Positions 9,691-18,755 are shown, counted from the stretch's first letter. The stretch is DNA of 64,000 nt from Myxosarcina sp. GI1 (GCF_000756305.1 NZ_JRFE01000028.1:8633-72632), one strand, 5' to 3'. Program-made: numbers and translations. Notes: a model not told the origin generated them from the sequence alone.

Positions 9691-10506
9691 ATGACTAATC
9701 TAGATTATCGGAGGCAAAACCCAACTACAAATCAGTCCATACCAGAACCTTCGTTAAAAGAACATCCGTTTCAAGACAGTGCCTTGGGATTAGTATCTAC
9801 TAGAAGTTTTCCAGCCATTGTCGGTACTGCCGATATGATGCTCAAATCGGCTGAAGTAACCATGGTTGGTTATGAAAAGATTGGTAGTGGATACTGTACT
9901 GCTGTGGTTAGAGGTAATATTGCCGATGTGCGATTAGCTGTAGAAGAAGGTGCTAGAACAGCGGAACAATTTGGCAGCTTGGTATCTAAACTGGTTTTAG
10001 CCCGACCAATGCCCAATCTAGAAGCCGTATTTCCTATTGGCAGTCATTTATTAGAACTTACTCAAAGCAGAAGGGGTTATAGTCGCCTTAGTAACCGTGC
10101 GATCGGATTGGTAGAAACTAGAGGTTTTCCTGCTATGGTAGGAGCGGCAGACGCGATGTTGAAATCAGCAGATGTACAGTTAGCTTCTTATGAAAAAATT
10201 GGCGATGGTTTGTGTACGGCAATTATTCGCGGTTCGATCTCTAATGTAGCGATCGCAGTTGATGCGGGAATGCACGAAGCAGAACGGATTGGCGAACTCC
10301 ACTCGATCATGATTATTCCCAGACTGCTAGAAGATTTAGAACACACTCTCCCTGTTGCCAGCTACTGGTTAGATGAAGTAGAACCCCTACCAGTATTGTT
10401 ACCTAATAAAGTTAAAGAAAAAGAAAAACAGCCATTGGAATTACCCCAAGCAGATACCAAATCAGTTCCCCTCAAAAGAAGACAGATGGAAATCGAAGAA
10501 CTATAG
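9691..10506 (+). CDS. ccmO: Carboxysome shell protein CcmO (two BMC domains)
   Basis: The protein has two bacterial microcompartment (BMC) domains in tandem, at about residues 28-110 and 135-215. Each begins with a version of ALGLVSTRSFPAIVGTADMM and carries the YEKIGSGYCTAVVRG strand. CcmO is a double-domain component of the beta-carboxysome shell, which encloses Rubisco and carbonic anhydrase. The 271 residues and a polar C-terminal tail of about 45 residues fit CcmO. As in many cyanobacteria it stands apart from the main ccmKLMN cluster, which is not in this window. It is followed after 24 bases by a pseudouridine-synthase-like gene that may share its transcript. Confidence 0.93.
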   Translation: MTNLDYRRQNPTTNQSIPEPSLKEHPFQDSALGLVSTRSFPAIVGTADMMLKSAEVTMVGYEKIGSGYCTAVVRGNIADVRLAVEEGARTAEQFGSLVSKLVLARPMPNLEAVFPIGSHLLELTQSRRGYSRLSNRAIGLVETRGFPAMVGAADAMLKSADVQLASYEKIGDGLCTAIIRGSISNVAIAVDAGMHEAERIGELHSIMIIPRLLEDLEHTLPVASYWLDEVEPLPVLLPNKVKEKEKQPLELPQADTKSVPLKRRQMEIEEL

Positions 10507-10530
10507 CGAATTGCGATTCGCCCTACTGGT

Positions 10531-11445
10531 ATGAATCAAGGCTGGATTTATCGCGAACGGGTTAATAAATTCGACGCGGGACAAACGATTTTATCGTATT
10601 ACAACAGCAAATACCGTCACTCTAGTAAAGAAGAATGGCGAGAAAGAATTATTAAAAGACAGATTTTACTCGATGAAAGTCCTGCAACTCCCGAAACCAA
10701 ATTGACCGCAGGACAAAAGTTGGCCTATCATCGTCCACCTTGGAACGAACCGCCAGTTCCTCTAGATTTTACAGTACTGTATGAAGATAGCGATTTACTA
10801 GCGATCGCCAAACCCAAAGGACTTCCCGTACTACCAGGAGGTGGTTTTTTAGAACATACTCTATGGTGGCAACTCCAACAAAAATATTCACAACCTATAC
10901 CAGTACCAGTGCATCGTTTGGGAAGGGGAACTTCAGGAATAATGCTGCTAGCGCGATCGCACCTGGCAAAATCTAGCTTGAGTCACCAACTGCGAACTAA
11001 TTCGATTGATAAAGTATATTTAGCTTTAGTGTCTGGTACTGACATTCCCCAACATCTAATTATTAGCGATCACATCGGCAAAATTCCCCATTCTAGTTTA
11101 GGCTACATTTACGGTGCAACTTCTCAAGGCAAATCTGCCCGTAGCGAATGCCGAGTTTTGTCTCGTCAGAGCGATCGCACTATAGTAGAAGTAACTATTT
11201 TTACTGGTCGTCCCCATCAAATCAGAATTCATTTAGCAGCAGCAGGTTTTCCTTTACTAGGCGATCCTTTGTATTTACCTGGAGGAAAACCGCGCCTTAT
11301 TTCATCAATCTCTGAGGATAAAAAACTTCCCGTTCCTAGTGACTGCGGTTATTACCTTCACGCTTATCGCTTGGGCTTTACTCATCCGCGATCGGGTGAC
11401 AAAATAACTTTGGAATGTAAGCCACCATTAGAATTATCGGTATAA
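10531..11445 (+). CDS. RluA-family pseudouridine synthase-like protein (HRLG variant)
   Basis: A 304-residue member of the RluA/YlyB family, which isomerises uridine in rRNA or tRNA. The N-terminal 80 residues look like an S4-type RNA-binding segment. The core begins at LYEDSDLLAIAKPKGLPVLPG. The signature stretch reads VHRLGRGTSGIMLLA at about residues 127-141. In canonical RluA enzymes it is HRLD, where the Asp is the catalytic nucleophile; here position 131 is Gly. TGRPHQIRIHLAAAGFPLLGDP downstream is normal. HRLGRGTSG variants occur in plant and cyanobacterial relatives as I recall, so this is a subfamily trait rather than a fresh mutation. Whether it is active is uncertain. Confidence 0.85.
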   Translation: MNQGWIYRERVNKFDAGQTILSYYNSKYRHSSKEEWRERIIKRQILLDESPATPETKLTAGQKLAYHRPPWNEPPVPLDFTVLYEDSDLLAIAKPKGLPVLPGGGFLEHTLWWQLQQKYSQPIPVPVHRLGRGTSGIMLLARSHLAKSSLSHQLRTNSIDKVYLALVSGTDIPQHLIISDHIGKIPHSSLGYIYGATSQGKSARSECRVLSRQSDRTIVEVTIFTGRPHQIRIHLAAAGFPLLGDPLYLPGGKPRLISSISEDKKLPVPSDCGYYLHAYRLGFTHPRSGDKITLECKPPLELSV

Positions 11446-11690
11446 AAACGAAAATATTTTTGTAGAAATAAGAAATACCGCAGCATCTAAAAACTATGAC
11501 AACTTCATATACAATTGAGAATATTTATCATTTGTATAGGATGTCGCATTTAAAACTTCTGATAAAAAAATTGAGATTAATAGAATCTTAGTGTCAGATA
11601 ATACTTATAAAACTTCTGCCCATTCCCTTGAATGAAGTAGGATTACTAAAAAATTGCTATAGCTCGTTCTTTGAACAAACATACAGTCTA

Positions 11691-12812
11691 ATGATTCCCA
11701 ACATCTCTACTATCGAACTTTGCAAACTAGCTTCTGGCGATAATATTGCGTTACAGGTATATAAATTTATTGGTAGGCAGCCTGGTAAAAAAACTTATAT
11801 TCAAGCTAATCTACACGGTGCAGAGATTGTCGGTAATGCAGTTATCTATCAGCTAATTGAATTTTTATCTAATTTAGACGAGTCGCAAATTAACGGCGAA
11901 ATTTGGCTAGTTCCCGTCTGTAATCCTTTGGGTGTAAATCAGCGATCGCATTTTTTTTCTACAGGAAGATTTAATAGTTACGATGGCAAAAATTGGAATC
12001 GTATTTTTTGGGATTATGAAAAAGAATGCGAAGATTTAGAAAAGTTTGCTAAATCTCAAATCGATAACAAACCAGAAGCAATTAGACAAAACTATCTCGA
12101 TAAAATTTTAGCCGCCTGGCAAGAAGAAATATTCGCCCTACAAGAACCTAGTAGTTTAGAAATTAGCAAACAATATCGCATTAAACTACAATCTTTGTGT
12201 TTGGATGCTAATTATGTAATTGATATTCATAGTTCTAGCAACCAAGCGATCGACTATACTTTTTGTTTTCAAGATCGAGAAAATTCCGCTCCATATTTAT
12301 TATTAGAATATGCAATTTTGTTCGATGAATATGATGGAGATGCTTTTGATGAGGCTTTTTTAAAACCCTGGTTGGCATTGGAACGAGAGCTAAAAAAATT
12401 AGGTAAAGATATTCGTTTTGATGTTGAATCTTGGACTTTAGAATTAGGTTCTGGTATGTTAATGAACCCCGATTCTATCGACAAAGGATTTAAGGGGATT
12501 ATTAATTATCTAACTTATAAAAATATCTTGCAGTTAGATGAACCAGCGATCGCAGGAAAAGTAAATTTAGTAGAAAGAGATAAAATTATTAGTTACTATG
12601 CTCCTACTGGAGGTATGATTCAAGCGAGATTACCTTTAGGAACTAAAGCGATCGCTGGCGATCGCTTGTATCAGCTTTTAAGCTTCAATAAACAGCAGCA
12701 GCCACCAGAAGTAATTGATATTTGTGCCGAAACTTCAGGAATAGTTTTCGATATTTCTACTAATAATTGCGTCAATCAAGGAGAATACGTTTTAGATATT
12801 TTAGAACTTTAA
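11691..12812 (+). CDS. Succinylglutamate desuccinylase/aspartoacylase-type M14 metalloenzyme
   Basis: A zinc-dependent deacylase of the AstE/AspA branch of the M14 fold. The first two metal ligands are in ANLHGAEIVGNA (His about residue 42, Glu about 45) and the third in DANYVIDIHSSSN. It also has the VPVCNPLGVNQRSHF segment typical of the family. The C-terminal part (TSGIVFDISTNNCVNQGEYVLDI) is the usual small beta domain. Upstream in-frame codons allow a TTG start at 11628, but ATG 11691 (MIPNISTIELCKL) is a better fit to the family N-terminus; neither has a strong ribosome site. The substrate is unknown. It ends two bases before the era start codon. Confidence 0.8.
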   Translation: MIPNISTIELCKLASGDNIALQVYKFIGRQPGKKTYIQANLHGAEIVGNAVIYQLIEFLSNLDESQINGEIWLVPVCNPLGVNQRSHFFSTGRFNSYDGKNWNRIFWDYEKECEDLEKFAKSQIDNKPEAIRQNYLDKILAAWQEEIFALQEPSSLEISKQYRIKLQSLCLDANYVIDIHSSSNQAIDYTFCFQDRENSAPYLLLEYAILFDEYDGDAFDEAFLKPWLALERELKKLGKDIRFDVESWTLELGSGMLMNPDSIDKGFKGIINYLTYKNILQLDEPAIAGKVNLVERDKIISYYAPTGGMIQARLPLGTKAIAGDRLYQLLSFNKQQQPPEVIDICAETSGIVFDISTNNCVNQGEYVLDILEL

Positions 12813-12814
12813 TC

Positions 12815-13744
12815 ATGAACGAACTTTTAACAACTATTCCTATCGCGCCAGAAGGTTTCAAATCTGGTTTTGTCGCCATTATTGGTAGACCGAATGTGGG
12901 TAAGTCTACTTTAATGAATCATTTGATCGGACAAAAAGTTGCTATTACTTCTCCCGTCGCTCAAACTACTCGCAATCGTTTACAGGGAATTTTAACCACA
13001 GAAAAAGCGCAAATAATTTTTGTCGATACGCCAGGAATACACAAACCCCACCACGAATTAGGTAAGGTATTAGTTAAAAATGCCAAAATAGCGATCGAAT
13101 CTGTAGATTTAATTTTATTTGTCGTTGATGGTTCGGTAAAGGCAGGAACGGGCGATCGCTTTATAGCCGACTTGTTAAAAAATAGTTCTGTTCCCGTAAT
13201 TTTGGGCTTAAATAAAATAGATTTGCGATCGGATACTGATAGTTTTATCGATGATAGCTATAAAGAATTAATAGGCGATTGCAACTGGTCATTAGTCAAG
13301 TTTTCGGCAATAACAGGGGAAGGAACGCCCAGCTTACAAAACTCGTTAGTTGAATATTTAGAATCAGGTCCATATTACTATCCTCCCGATTTAGTTACGG
13401 ATAAACCAGAACGCTTTATTATGGCGGAACTAATTCGAGAACAAATACTACTACAAACCAAACAGGAAGTTCCCCATTCAGTAGCAATTGCGATCGAAAA
13501 GGTCGAAGAAACCCCAAAAATCACTAAAGTTTATGCCGCAATCAATGTCGAACGCAATTCCCAAAAAGGAATTCTCATCGGTAAAAAAGGCAGTATGCTC
13601 AAGGCGATCGGTTCTGCTGCACGCCAGCAAATACAGAAGCTAATTTCGGGCAACGTATACTTAGAGTTATTTGTTAAAGTAGAACCAAAATGGCGACAGT
13701 CGCGCTTGCGTTTGGCGGAATTTGGCTATCAGGTAGAAGAATAA
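12815..13744 (+). CDS. era: GTPase Era
   Basis: Era binds the 3' end of 16S rRNA and assists assembly of the 30S subunit. The GTPase motifs are G1 GRPNVGKST at residues 24-32, G3 DTPGIH and G4 NKID. The C-terminal KH RNA-binding domain has GKKGSMLKAIG. ATG 12815 gives 309 residues, the normal length. A longer frame from 12767 adds 16 unlikely Arg-rich residues that overlap the preceding gene, so I rejected that start. It starts two bases after the stop of the deacylase gene, and moaD follows three bases after its own stop, which suggests one operon. Confidence 0.96.
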   Translation: MNELLTTIPIAPEGFKSGFVAIIGRPNVGKSTLMNHLIGQKVAITSPVAQTTRNRLQGILTTEKAQIIFVDTPGIHKPHHELGKVLVKNAKIAIESVDLILFVVDGSVKAGTGDRFIADLLKNSSVPVILGLNKIDLRSDTDSFIDDSYKELIGDCNWSLVKFSAITGEGTPSLQNSLVEYLESGPYYYPPDLVTDKPERFIMAELIREQILLQTKQEVPHSVAIAIEKVEETPKITKVYAAINVERNSQKGILIGKKGSMLKAIGSAARQQIQKLISGNVYLELFVKVEPKWRQSRLRLAEFGYQVEE

Positions 13745-13747
13745 TTT

Positions 13748-14014
13748 ATGGATAGATCGAACTCATCAATAGCAATTACAGTCAAGCTATTTGCCGTTTA
13801 TCAAGAAGTTTTTGGCAAACCAGAACTAAATCTAAACTTTCCCCAACCAACTACAGTAGATTCGGTATTAGATTACTTAATCGAACAAAAACCAGAATTA
13901 GCCAAGTGGCGCGATATTACTCGTTTTGGAGTCAACTTAAAATTTGTTGAAGCCGATACTTTGCTTGAAGACAGCGATGAGGTGGTATTGATTCCTCCTG
14001 TGAGTGGTGGTTAG
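13748..14014 (+). CDS. moaD: MoaD/ThiS-family sulfur carrier, MoaD-like
   Basis: An 88-residue beta-grasp protein ending in the Gly-Gly tail (VVLIPPVSGG), which is adenylated and thiocarboxylated before donating sulfur. The core VKLFAVYQEVFGKPELNLNF and the segment preceding the tail (DTLLEDSDEVVLIPPVSGG) match MoaD, the small subunit of molybdopterin synthase. A ThiS-type or other carrier role is not excluded because no partner gene (moaE, moeB) is adjacent. It starts three bases after era and probably shares its transcript. Confidence 0.85.
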   Translation: MDRSNSSIAITVKLFAVYQEVFGKPELNLNFPQPTTVDSVLDYLIEQKPELAKWRDITRFGVNLKFVEADTLLEDSDEVVLIPPVSGG

Positions 14015-14119
14015 ATAAAAAGGCTTGCATTGTTTACTTATTATTTTTTTCGATTATCTTGAGACGAAATTATCAATTTTAGAATTGCAAAAAGTATAAG
14101 CAAAGATAATAATCGAAAT

Positions 14120-15742
14120 ATGGTTAAATCTCTTCCTTCTCCTACATCTGAGCAACTCAAGCTTGTTTCAAGCTACAAAGAAAAATGGAAGAGAATTGCG
14201 ACCAGTACGAACAGAATTAACCGCTCAAAAGCAGAAGATGTAATCGAAAAGATTTACAAGCGGCTCGATCGAGCTGTCCCAATTTTATTGTTTGCCGATA
14301 GTCCTTTTAGTGGCACCTCTATGTTGCAAAACTTGATAGAGAGGCAGAGTTACTCTCCTTTTCTTAGTTTGAGCAAGCAGTTTCAAAGACATTTGAAAGA
14401 AGAAATTACACTTCAAATCACTGGCTATTCAGATGTAAGAGTCTATCCAGCAAAACTCAAGCAACAACCAAACTATGAGTTGCAAACGCAATTGTACCAT
14501 CAATTACATATGTGTTTGTCTTCAGTATTATGGGCACAAGCATGGCGACCTGCTTGGGTAACTTTCCAAACTCAAGCTTGGAATTATAGCAATTGCTATA
14601 TTGCTCCTGAATATTGGGCATGTGATGGCTGTTATCTAGATTGGCTTTGCAATTGTTTAAACTGTGAACACGATGTTAAACTATGGAAACTTTTTGAAAC
14701 TTTATTAACAGAATGTGGTTGGATATTTCCATTTGAAGAAGTTTGTATTATTTCTGACCACCCAACATATGTTAATTTTGATGCTAAACAACGTTTACAT
14801 GCAGAAGGAAAACCTGCATTAGCTTTCTCAGATGGTTTTTGTGTCTACGCTTACTGTGGAGTCGTATTACCTGCTCAGTATGGAAAACTTCTTCCAGAAC
14901 AGTGGCGACCTGAATGGTACACAAAGGAAAAAAAGAAATCTATCAAAAAGATACTTTTACAAGAGTTACCACCTAATAAAATCGAGCGAAAATGGCTATT
15001 ATCAGAGTCAGATATAGACATAAAAAAACTATTAGTTCAAAAATTAGGCATAAAAATTCAATTTATTAGTGAGTTTCAAGTTACTGCTTTAGATGTTTAT
15101 CGCAAAAAATGGCGAGCAGTAGCCTTTCAGACTACTCCTATCGATCGGCAAAAAGCTACTGAAGCTATTCATCAATTTTATACTGCCAATAAATCAGCAT
15201 ATGAGCCTGTAGTTGTATTTGCCGATAGTCCTTATACTGGTCGAAAACTTGTAAAGCAGAAGTGCCGTGGACAATCATTAAATTGCAAGATAGGTAAAAA
15301 TTATGGGTTATATCCCTCAGATCGAAGTCCTATTGATAACTTATGGAAGTCGATAATCGTCCAATTAAGCGAGACTGTTTTTAAGCAACTTTGCAATGCT
15401 CTTATAATTAAACGCTCTTGGAATTTGGATTATCCATCTAGCTGGGTTCAGCCTGAAGAATTAAGCAGTTGGTTTAGTTTGTTTGATTTCTGCATCTCAA
15501 TTCTTAAATGCGTTCATGACTCTGAGCTTTGGACTATTCTTCAAGCAGTGTTTACAGAGTGTGGATGGTTTTATCCTGCCCAACGCATCTGTATAGTTTG
15601 CGATCGCCCGATTGAGTTGTCTGTGGACGACCGAGATCGATTGCACAATGAAACCAAGCCTGCAATTATCTATTCAGATGGATATAAACTAAGAGCACGT
15701 CATGGATTGCATCCCAAACAGTATTTTAATTTAAACAAGTGA
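14120..15742 (+). CDS. Internally duplicated DUF6745-like protein
   Basis: A 540-residue protein built from two homologous halves, about residues 14-265 and 324-535. Each half starts with a KWR(R/A)-IA-(T)-x-IxR-x-KA(E/T) segment, then FADSPFSG or FADSPYTG. Each ends with ECGW-(I/F)-(F/Y)-P, a stretch of the type CIISDHPTYVNFDAKQRLH or CIVCDRPIELSVDDRDRLH, and PA-(L/I)-x-(F/Y)-SDG. The DRxRLHNExxPAxxYxDG block is what I associate with DUF6745, a family of unknown role in actinobacteria and cyanobacteria. There are no membrane helices or enzymatic motifs that I recognise. Several tryptophans are conserved between halves. Its 3' end has replaced the end of a neighbouring toxin gene. Confidence 0.65.
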   Translation: MVKSLPSPTSEQLKLVSSYKEKWKRIATSTNRINRSKAEDVIEKIYKRLDRAVPILLFADSPFSGTSMLQNLIERQSYSPFLSLSKQFQRHLKEEITLQITGYSDVRVYPAKLKQQPNYELQTQLYHQLHMCLSSVLWAQAWRPAWVTFQTQAWNYSNCYIAPEYWACDGCYLDWLCNCLNCEHDVKLWKLFETLLTECGWIFPFEEVCIISDHPTYVNFDAKQRLHAEGKPALAFSDGFCVYAYCGVVLPAQYGKLLPEQWRPEWYTKEKKKSIKKILLQELPPNKIERKWLLSESDIDIKKLLVQKLGIKIQFISEFQVTALDVYRKKWRAVAFQTTPIDRQKATEAIHQFYTANKSAYEPVVVFADSPYTGRKLVKQKCRGQSLNCKIGKNYGLYPSDRSPIDNLWKSIIVQLSETVFKQLCNALIIKRSWNLDYPSSWVQPEELSSWFSLFDFCISILKCVHDSELWTILQAVFTECGWFYPAQRICIVCDRPIELSVDDRDRLHNETKPAIIYSDGYKLRARHGLHPKQYFNLNK

Positions 15743-15743
15743 T

Positions 15744-15971
15744 TTAATGTAGCCAAATTACTTTGAGTGGAGAACCGTATAATTGACTTCGTTCACCAAA
15801 GTCTGCATCTTGAGTCACAATGCAGAAGTCGTTTAACTTAGCAAACTCCCATATTTCTGTATCTGTCTTGTCTGCTAACTGATGAAACTGAACATGGCTA
15901 GATTCAGAGAAAAGATCGTTCAAACGCGTCACTAGTTTGCGGATCAAATTTTGGTCAAATAACAGTTTCAA
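15744..15971 (-). pseudogene. DUF5615 PIN-like toxin, C-terminally truncated
   Basis: Seventy-five residues (MKLLFDQNLIRKL to KVIWLH) matching the N-terminal two thirds of DUF5615 PIN-like nucleases, including the acidic LLFDQN start and the VTQDADF stretch. Full-length members are about 110-120 residues; here a stop codon directly follows KVIWLH, next to the end of the converging DUF6745-like gene. The start is a TTG (15969-15971) overlapping the stop codon of the upstream DUF433 fragment, the usual coupled layout of this toxin-antitoxin pair. With both partners truncated the module is most likely dead. Confidence 0.7.
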
Positions 15972-16078
15972 TCTGCACTTACCAAAGTTACTATGCGTCG
16001 ATTGCGATCGGCGGCAAACTCTAAACAGGCTCTAATATCTTTTTCTGTCAACTCAGGAAAATTATCAATATTTGCGCA
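15968..16078 (-). pseudogene. DUF433 antitoxin remnant, N-terminally truncated
   Basis: Translating the minus strand gives NIDNFPELTEKDIRACLEFAA and then DRNRRIVTLVSAD before a TGA. This is the C-terminal end of DUF433 antitoxins (PELTEEDIRACLAYAADRE type). An in-frame TAG at 16079-16081 lies just before it, and the N-terminal helix-turn-helix part is missing. Its stop overlaps the toxin start codon. Confidence 0.7.
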
Positions 16079-16092
16079 CTAAATAAAAAAAA

Positions 16093-16122
16093 GACGTAAA
16101 GCAACTTTAAAAACCTTACGTC
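16093..16122 (-). terminator. Rho-independent terminator for the DUF4079 gene
   Basis: On the minus strand GACGTAA (16122-16116) pairs with TTACGTC (16099-16093) and is followed by a run of eight T. It lies 45 bases after the DUF4079 stop codon. Confidence 0.8.
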
Positions 16123-16166
16123 CGTTTGATAAAACAATAGTTAAATCTTTAAAATCTCAGTAAACT

Positions 16167-16637
16167 CTACATTTTACTAATAATTTTTTGTACGATTTGC
16201 ATTCCGCTTACAGCTTGCCAGCTAAATAATCCTAAAAGAATGAGATTCAAAGAAATATGGGTATAGCGAGCAAAATTATTGCCTTTTTGTAATAAGGGAA
16301 CTAACGAAGCAGATGTAGCAATAAGACCAGTCATACCCAATCCTGTAAGCAGATGGGGACCGACAAAAAGCTTACCGTTGTTGATATAAGTAACCGCCAT
16401 GCCGCCAATGCTGCCCAATACCATACAAGCTAAAAGTATCGAACCTACTTTATGATGTCTCCTACCAAAATTTTTCTTAACTAGCTCTTTGCGCGTTTCT
16501 TTATCGGCATCGCGAGTCACGCGAACCTGCCAGCCTAGATACAAAGCATAAACTGTAAGACCTAATAAGATCCACATAAAAATTGGATGTCCAAACTGCG
16601 ACCAAGTTTTAATCGCATCAGGAATTCCTGATTCCAT
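16167..16637 (-). CDS. DUF4079 family membrane protein
   Basis: A protein of about 156 residues with four hydrophobic helices, conserved in cyanobacteria and chloroplast-bearing organisms as DUF4079; its function is unknown. His residues at the helix ends (FGHPIFMW, GRRHHKVG, GPHLLTG, YTHISLN) resemble those of cytochrome-b561-type membrane haem proteins, which is only a suggestion. A longer frame opens with TTG at 16658, but GAGGAG six bases before ATG 16637 (MESGIPDAIKTWSQF) decides for the shorter form. A good terminator follows. Confidence 0.8.
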   Translation of the reverse strand: MESGIPDAIKTWSQFGHPIFMWILLGLTVYALYLGWQVRVTRDADKETRKELVKKNFGRRHHKVGSILLACMVLGSIGGMAVTYINNGKLFVGPHLLTGLGMTGLIATSASLVPLLQKGNNFARYTHISLNLILLGLFSWQAVSGMQIVQKIISKM

Positions 16638-16767
16638 ATTATTCTCCTCTATAATCAATTTTTGAAATGAAATGTCGATCGAACTCTGTTTTATAACATA
16701 ACTTAATTCTTCATTCCAACCAGTCAGTAAGACAACATTTCCCTTATCTTATTTTGAGGTTGGCAAC

Positions 16768-18195
16768 TCAAACCGCAGAATAGCGATCGCTCTCAGCTAA
16801 TTCGCGCACGTCAGCAACTTTACCCTCTACTGCTGCCGCTACCACCATTGCAGGACTCATCAGTAAGGTTCTACCAGTTGCCGAACCCTGACGACCCTTA
16901 AAGTTGCGGTTGGAAGAAGAAGCACTAATTTGATCGCCCTGAAGTTTATCGGGATTCATTGCCAAGCACATCGAACAGCCTGGTTCGCGCCATTCAAAAC
17001 CAGCTTCGAGAAAAACTTTATCCAAACCTTCAGCTTCTGCTTCTTGTTTGACTCTTTCCGAACCTGGAACCACAAAAGCTTTAACTCCCGATGCTACCCG
17101 TTTGCCCTGGGCAACTTTCGCTGCTTCTTGCAAATCGCTCAACCTGCCATTAGTACAGCTACCGATAAAGCAAACGTCTACTTTAGTTCCTTTTATAGGT
17201 TTGCCAGGAGTTAATTTCATATAGCTATATGCCTCTTCGGCGATCGCCCGTTCGTTAGCAGGAAGGCTTTCGGTAGTGGGAATAGCTTCACTCACTCCCA
17301 ATCCTTGACCAGGGGTAATGCCCCAGGTTACTGTAGGTTCAATTTCTGCTGCATCAAAAGTCACTACATCGTCGTATTCAGCATCTTCATCGCTGCGGAT
17401 ACTCTGCCACCACTGTACCGCTTTATCCCAATCCGCTCCTTTAGGAGCAAAGTCTCTACCTTTAAGATATTCAAAAGTAGTGCGATCGGGATTGATATAG
17501 CCGCATCTCGCACCACCTTCAATAGACATATTACATACAGTCATTCTTTCTTCCATACTCATGGCTTCAAAGGTAGTTCCTGCATATTCATAGGCATATC
17601 CCACGCCACCTTTTACCCCTAGTTTGCGAATAACGTGGAGAATTACGTCTTTGGCATACACGCCAGGGGCAAGATCGCCGTTAATTTCAATTTTGCGGAC
17701 TTTTAACTTAGTGAGAGCCAGAGTTTGAGAAGCGAGAACATCCCTTACTTGCGAAGTACCAATACCAAAAGCGATCGCGCCAAAGGCACCATGAGTAGAA
17801 GTGTGAGAATCACCACAGGCAACGGTCATCCCTGGCTGAGTCAATCCCTGTTCGGGGGCAATAACGTGAACCACACCCTGATTGCCCGAACCGACATTAT
17901 AAAATCTAATGTCGTAGTCTTTAGCATTATTTTCTAGTGCCTGCATCATTTCTTCTGCTAACACATCGACAAAAGGACGCTGGCGATTTTCGGTGGGAAC
18001 GATATGATCTACCGTAGCAATAGTGCGATCGGGAAATAAGACTTGTAAATTTCGCTCGCGCAGCATGGCAAATGCCTGGGGGCTAGTTACTTCGTGAATC
18101 AAATGCAAGCCGATAAATAACTGAGTTTGTCCTGAAGGCAAAGTACCAACGGTATGTAAATCCCAAACTTTATCAAATAGCGTTCCTTTACTCAT
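16768..18195 (-). CDS. leuC: 3-isopropylmalate dehydratase large subunit
   Basis: LeuC with LeuD isomerises 2-isopropylmalate to 3-isopropylmalate in leucine synthesis. It is an aconitase-fold protein with a [4Fe-4S] cluster. The sequence has [20 protein letters not shown], the cluster cysteines in FIGSCTNGR and [10 protein letters not shown], and the C-terminal [12 protein letters not shown]. The ATG at 18195 ([16 protein letters not shown]) gives 475 residues, close to the usual 467-475. An in-frame TTG four codons earlier is less likely. leuD is not adjacent, which is common in cyanobacteria. Confidence 0.96.
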   Translation of the reverse strand: MSKGTLFDKVWDLHTVGTLPSGQTQLFIGLHLIHEVTSPQAFAMLRERNLQVLFPDRTIATVDHIVPTENRQRPFVDVLAEEMMQALENNAKDYDIRFYNVGSGNQGVVHVIAPEQGLTQPGMTVACGDSHTSTHGAFGAIAFGIGTSQVRDVLASQTLALTKLKVRKIEINGDLAPGVYAKDVILHVIRKLGVKGGVGYAYEYAGTTFEAMSMEERMTVCNMSIEGGARCGYINPDRTTFEYLKGRDFAPKGADWDKAVQWWQSIRSDEDAEYDDVVTFDAAEIEPTVTWGITPGQGLGVSEAIPTTESLPANERAIAEEAYSYMKLTPGKPIKGTKVDVCFIGSCTNGRLSDLQEAAKVAQGKRVASGVKAFVVPGSERVKQEAEAEGLDKVFLEAGFEWREPGCSMCLAMNPDKLQGDQISASSSNRNFKGRQGSATGRTLLMSPAMVVAAAVEGKVADVRELAESDRYSAV

Positions 18196-18420
18196 ATAAT
18201 TTATCAATAGTTATCTTTATTAAATATCTGTCGTTTATTTTACAATTTTTATTACATCTGCTGCTGAGTTATCTCCAACAGATTCGGATGCTACAAACAC
18301 CCCGATCGAGAATTAAAATTACAATTTTGTAATCTTAAAGATAAGATTGCAATAATTGTGATTTGTTTATATGAGATAGTTTTAAAATCTCAATTAATTT
18401 TTAGCAATACTTTGACAGGG

Positions 18421-18660
18421 TTTGAGTTTATAATTAATGGTCCTCCAGTATCTCAACAGACTCGCAGACGACAGCGTTTAAAAGATTGGAAAGAAACTGT
18501 AAAGCAAGAGGCTGAATAAATACTGGTCGTCAAAGCAGAAAACAGCTACTGGCTCTGTTATGTTGCAAGTAACTTATTTTTATGATTCAGTTGCAATGGA
18601 TGTTGATAACATTGTTAAGCCAATTCAAGATGCAATTATTGGCTTAGCGTATAACGAGTG
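18421..18660 (+). pseudogene. RusA-like Holliday junction resolvase, frameshifted remnant
   Basis: The frame from 18421 reads FEFIINGPPVSQQTRRRQRL and KDWKETVKQEAE up to TAA at 18517. The next frame continues YWSSKQKTATGSVMLQVTYF and YDSVAMDVDNIVKPIQDAIIGLAY. Together they match cyanobacterial RusA-family endonucleases, including the metal-binding DVDN(I)xKPxxDA motif. One extra base near 18517 explains the shift. The last third of the family is missing, because after GLAY the DNA runs into the ftsH terminator. There is no start codon. This is a decayed gene, possibly from a former mobile element. Confidence 0.75.
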
Positions 18661-18670
18661 CCAAATCCCA

Positions 18671-18706
18671 AGAAAAAACAGCATCTTAAGTTTTCAAGAT
18701 GCTGTT
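18671..18706 (-). terminator. Rho-independent terminator of ftsH
   Basis: On the minus strand AACAGCATCTT and AAGATGCTGTT form an 11-bp perfect stem with an 8-base loop, followed by a T-rich tail (TTTTCTT). It lies about 50 bases after the ftsH stop codon and directly after the rusA remnant. Confidence 0.85.
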
Positions 18707-18755
18707 GCTAAACAAGCTATTTATGACCGCATCGAGAGCGATGCAGTCGTTAAAA

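Noticed and set aside
12767-12814. Longer start for Era
   Set aside because: It overlaps the preceding gene and adds an Arg-rich leader not seen in Era; ATG 12815 gives the normal length.
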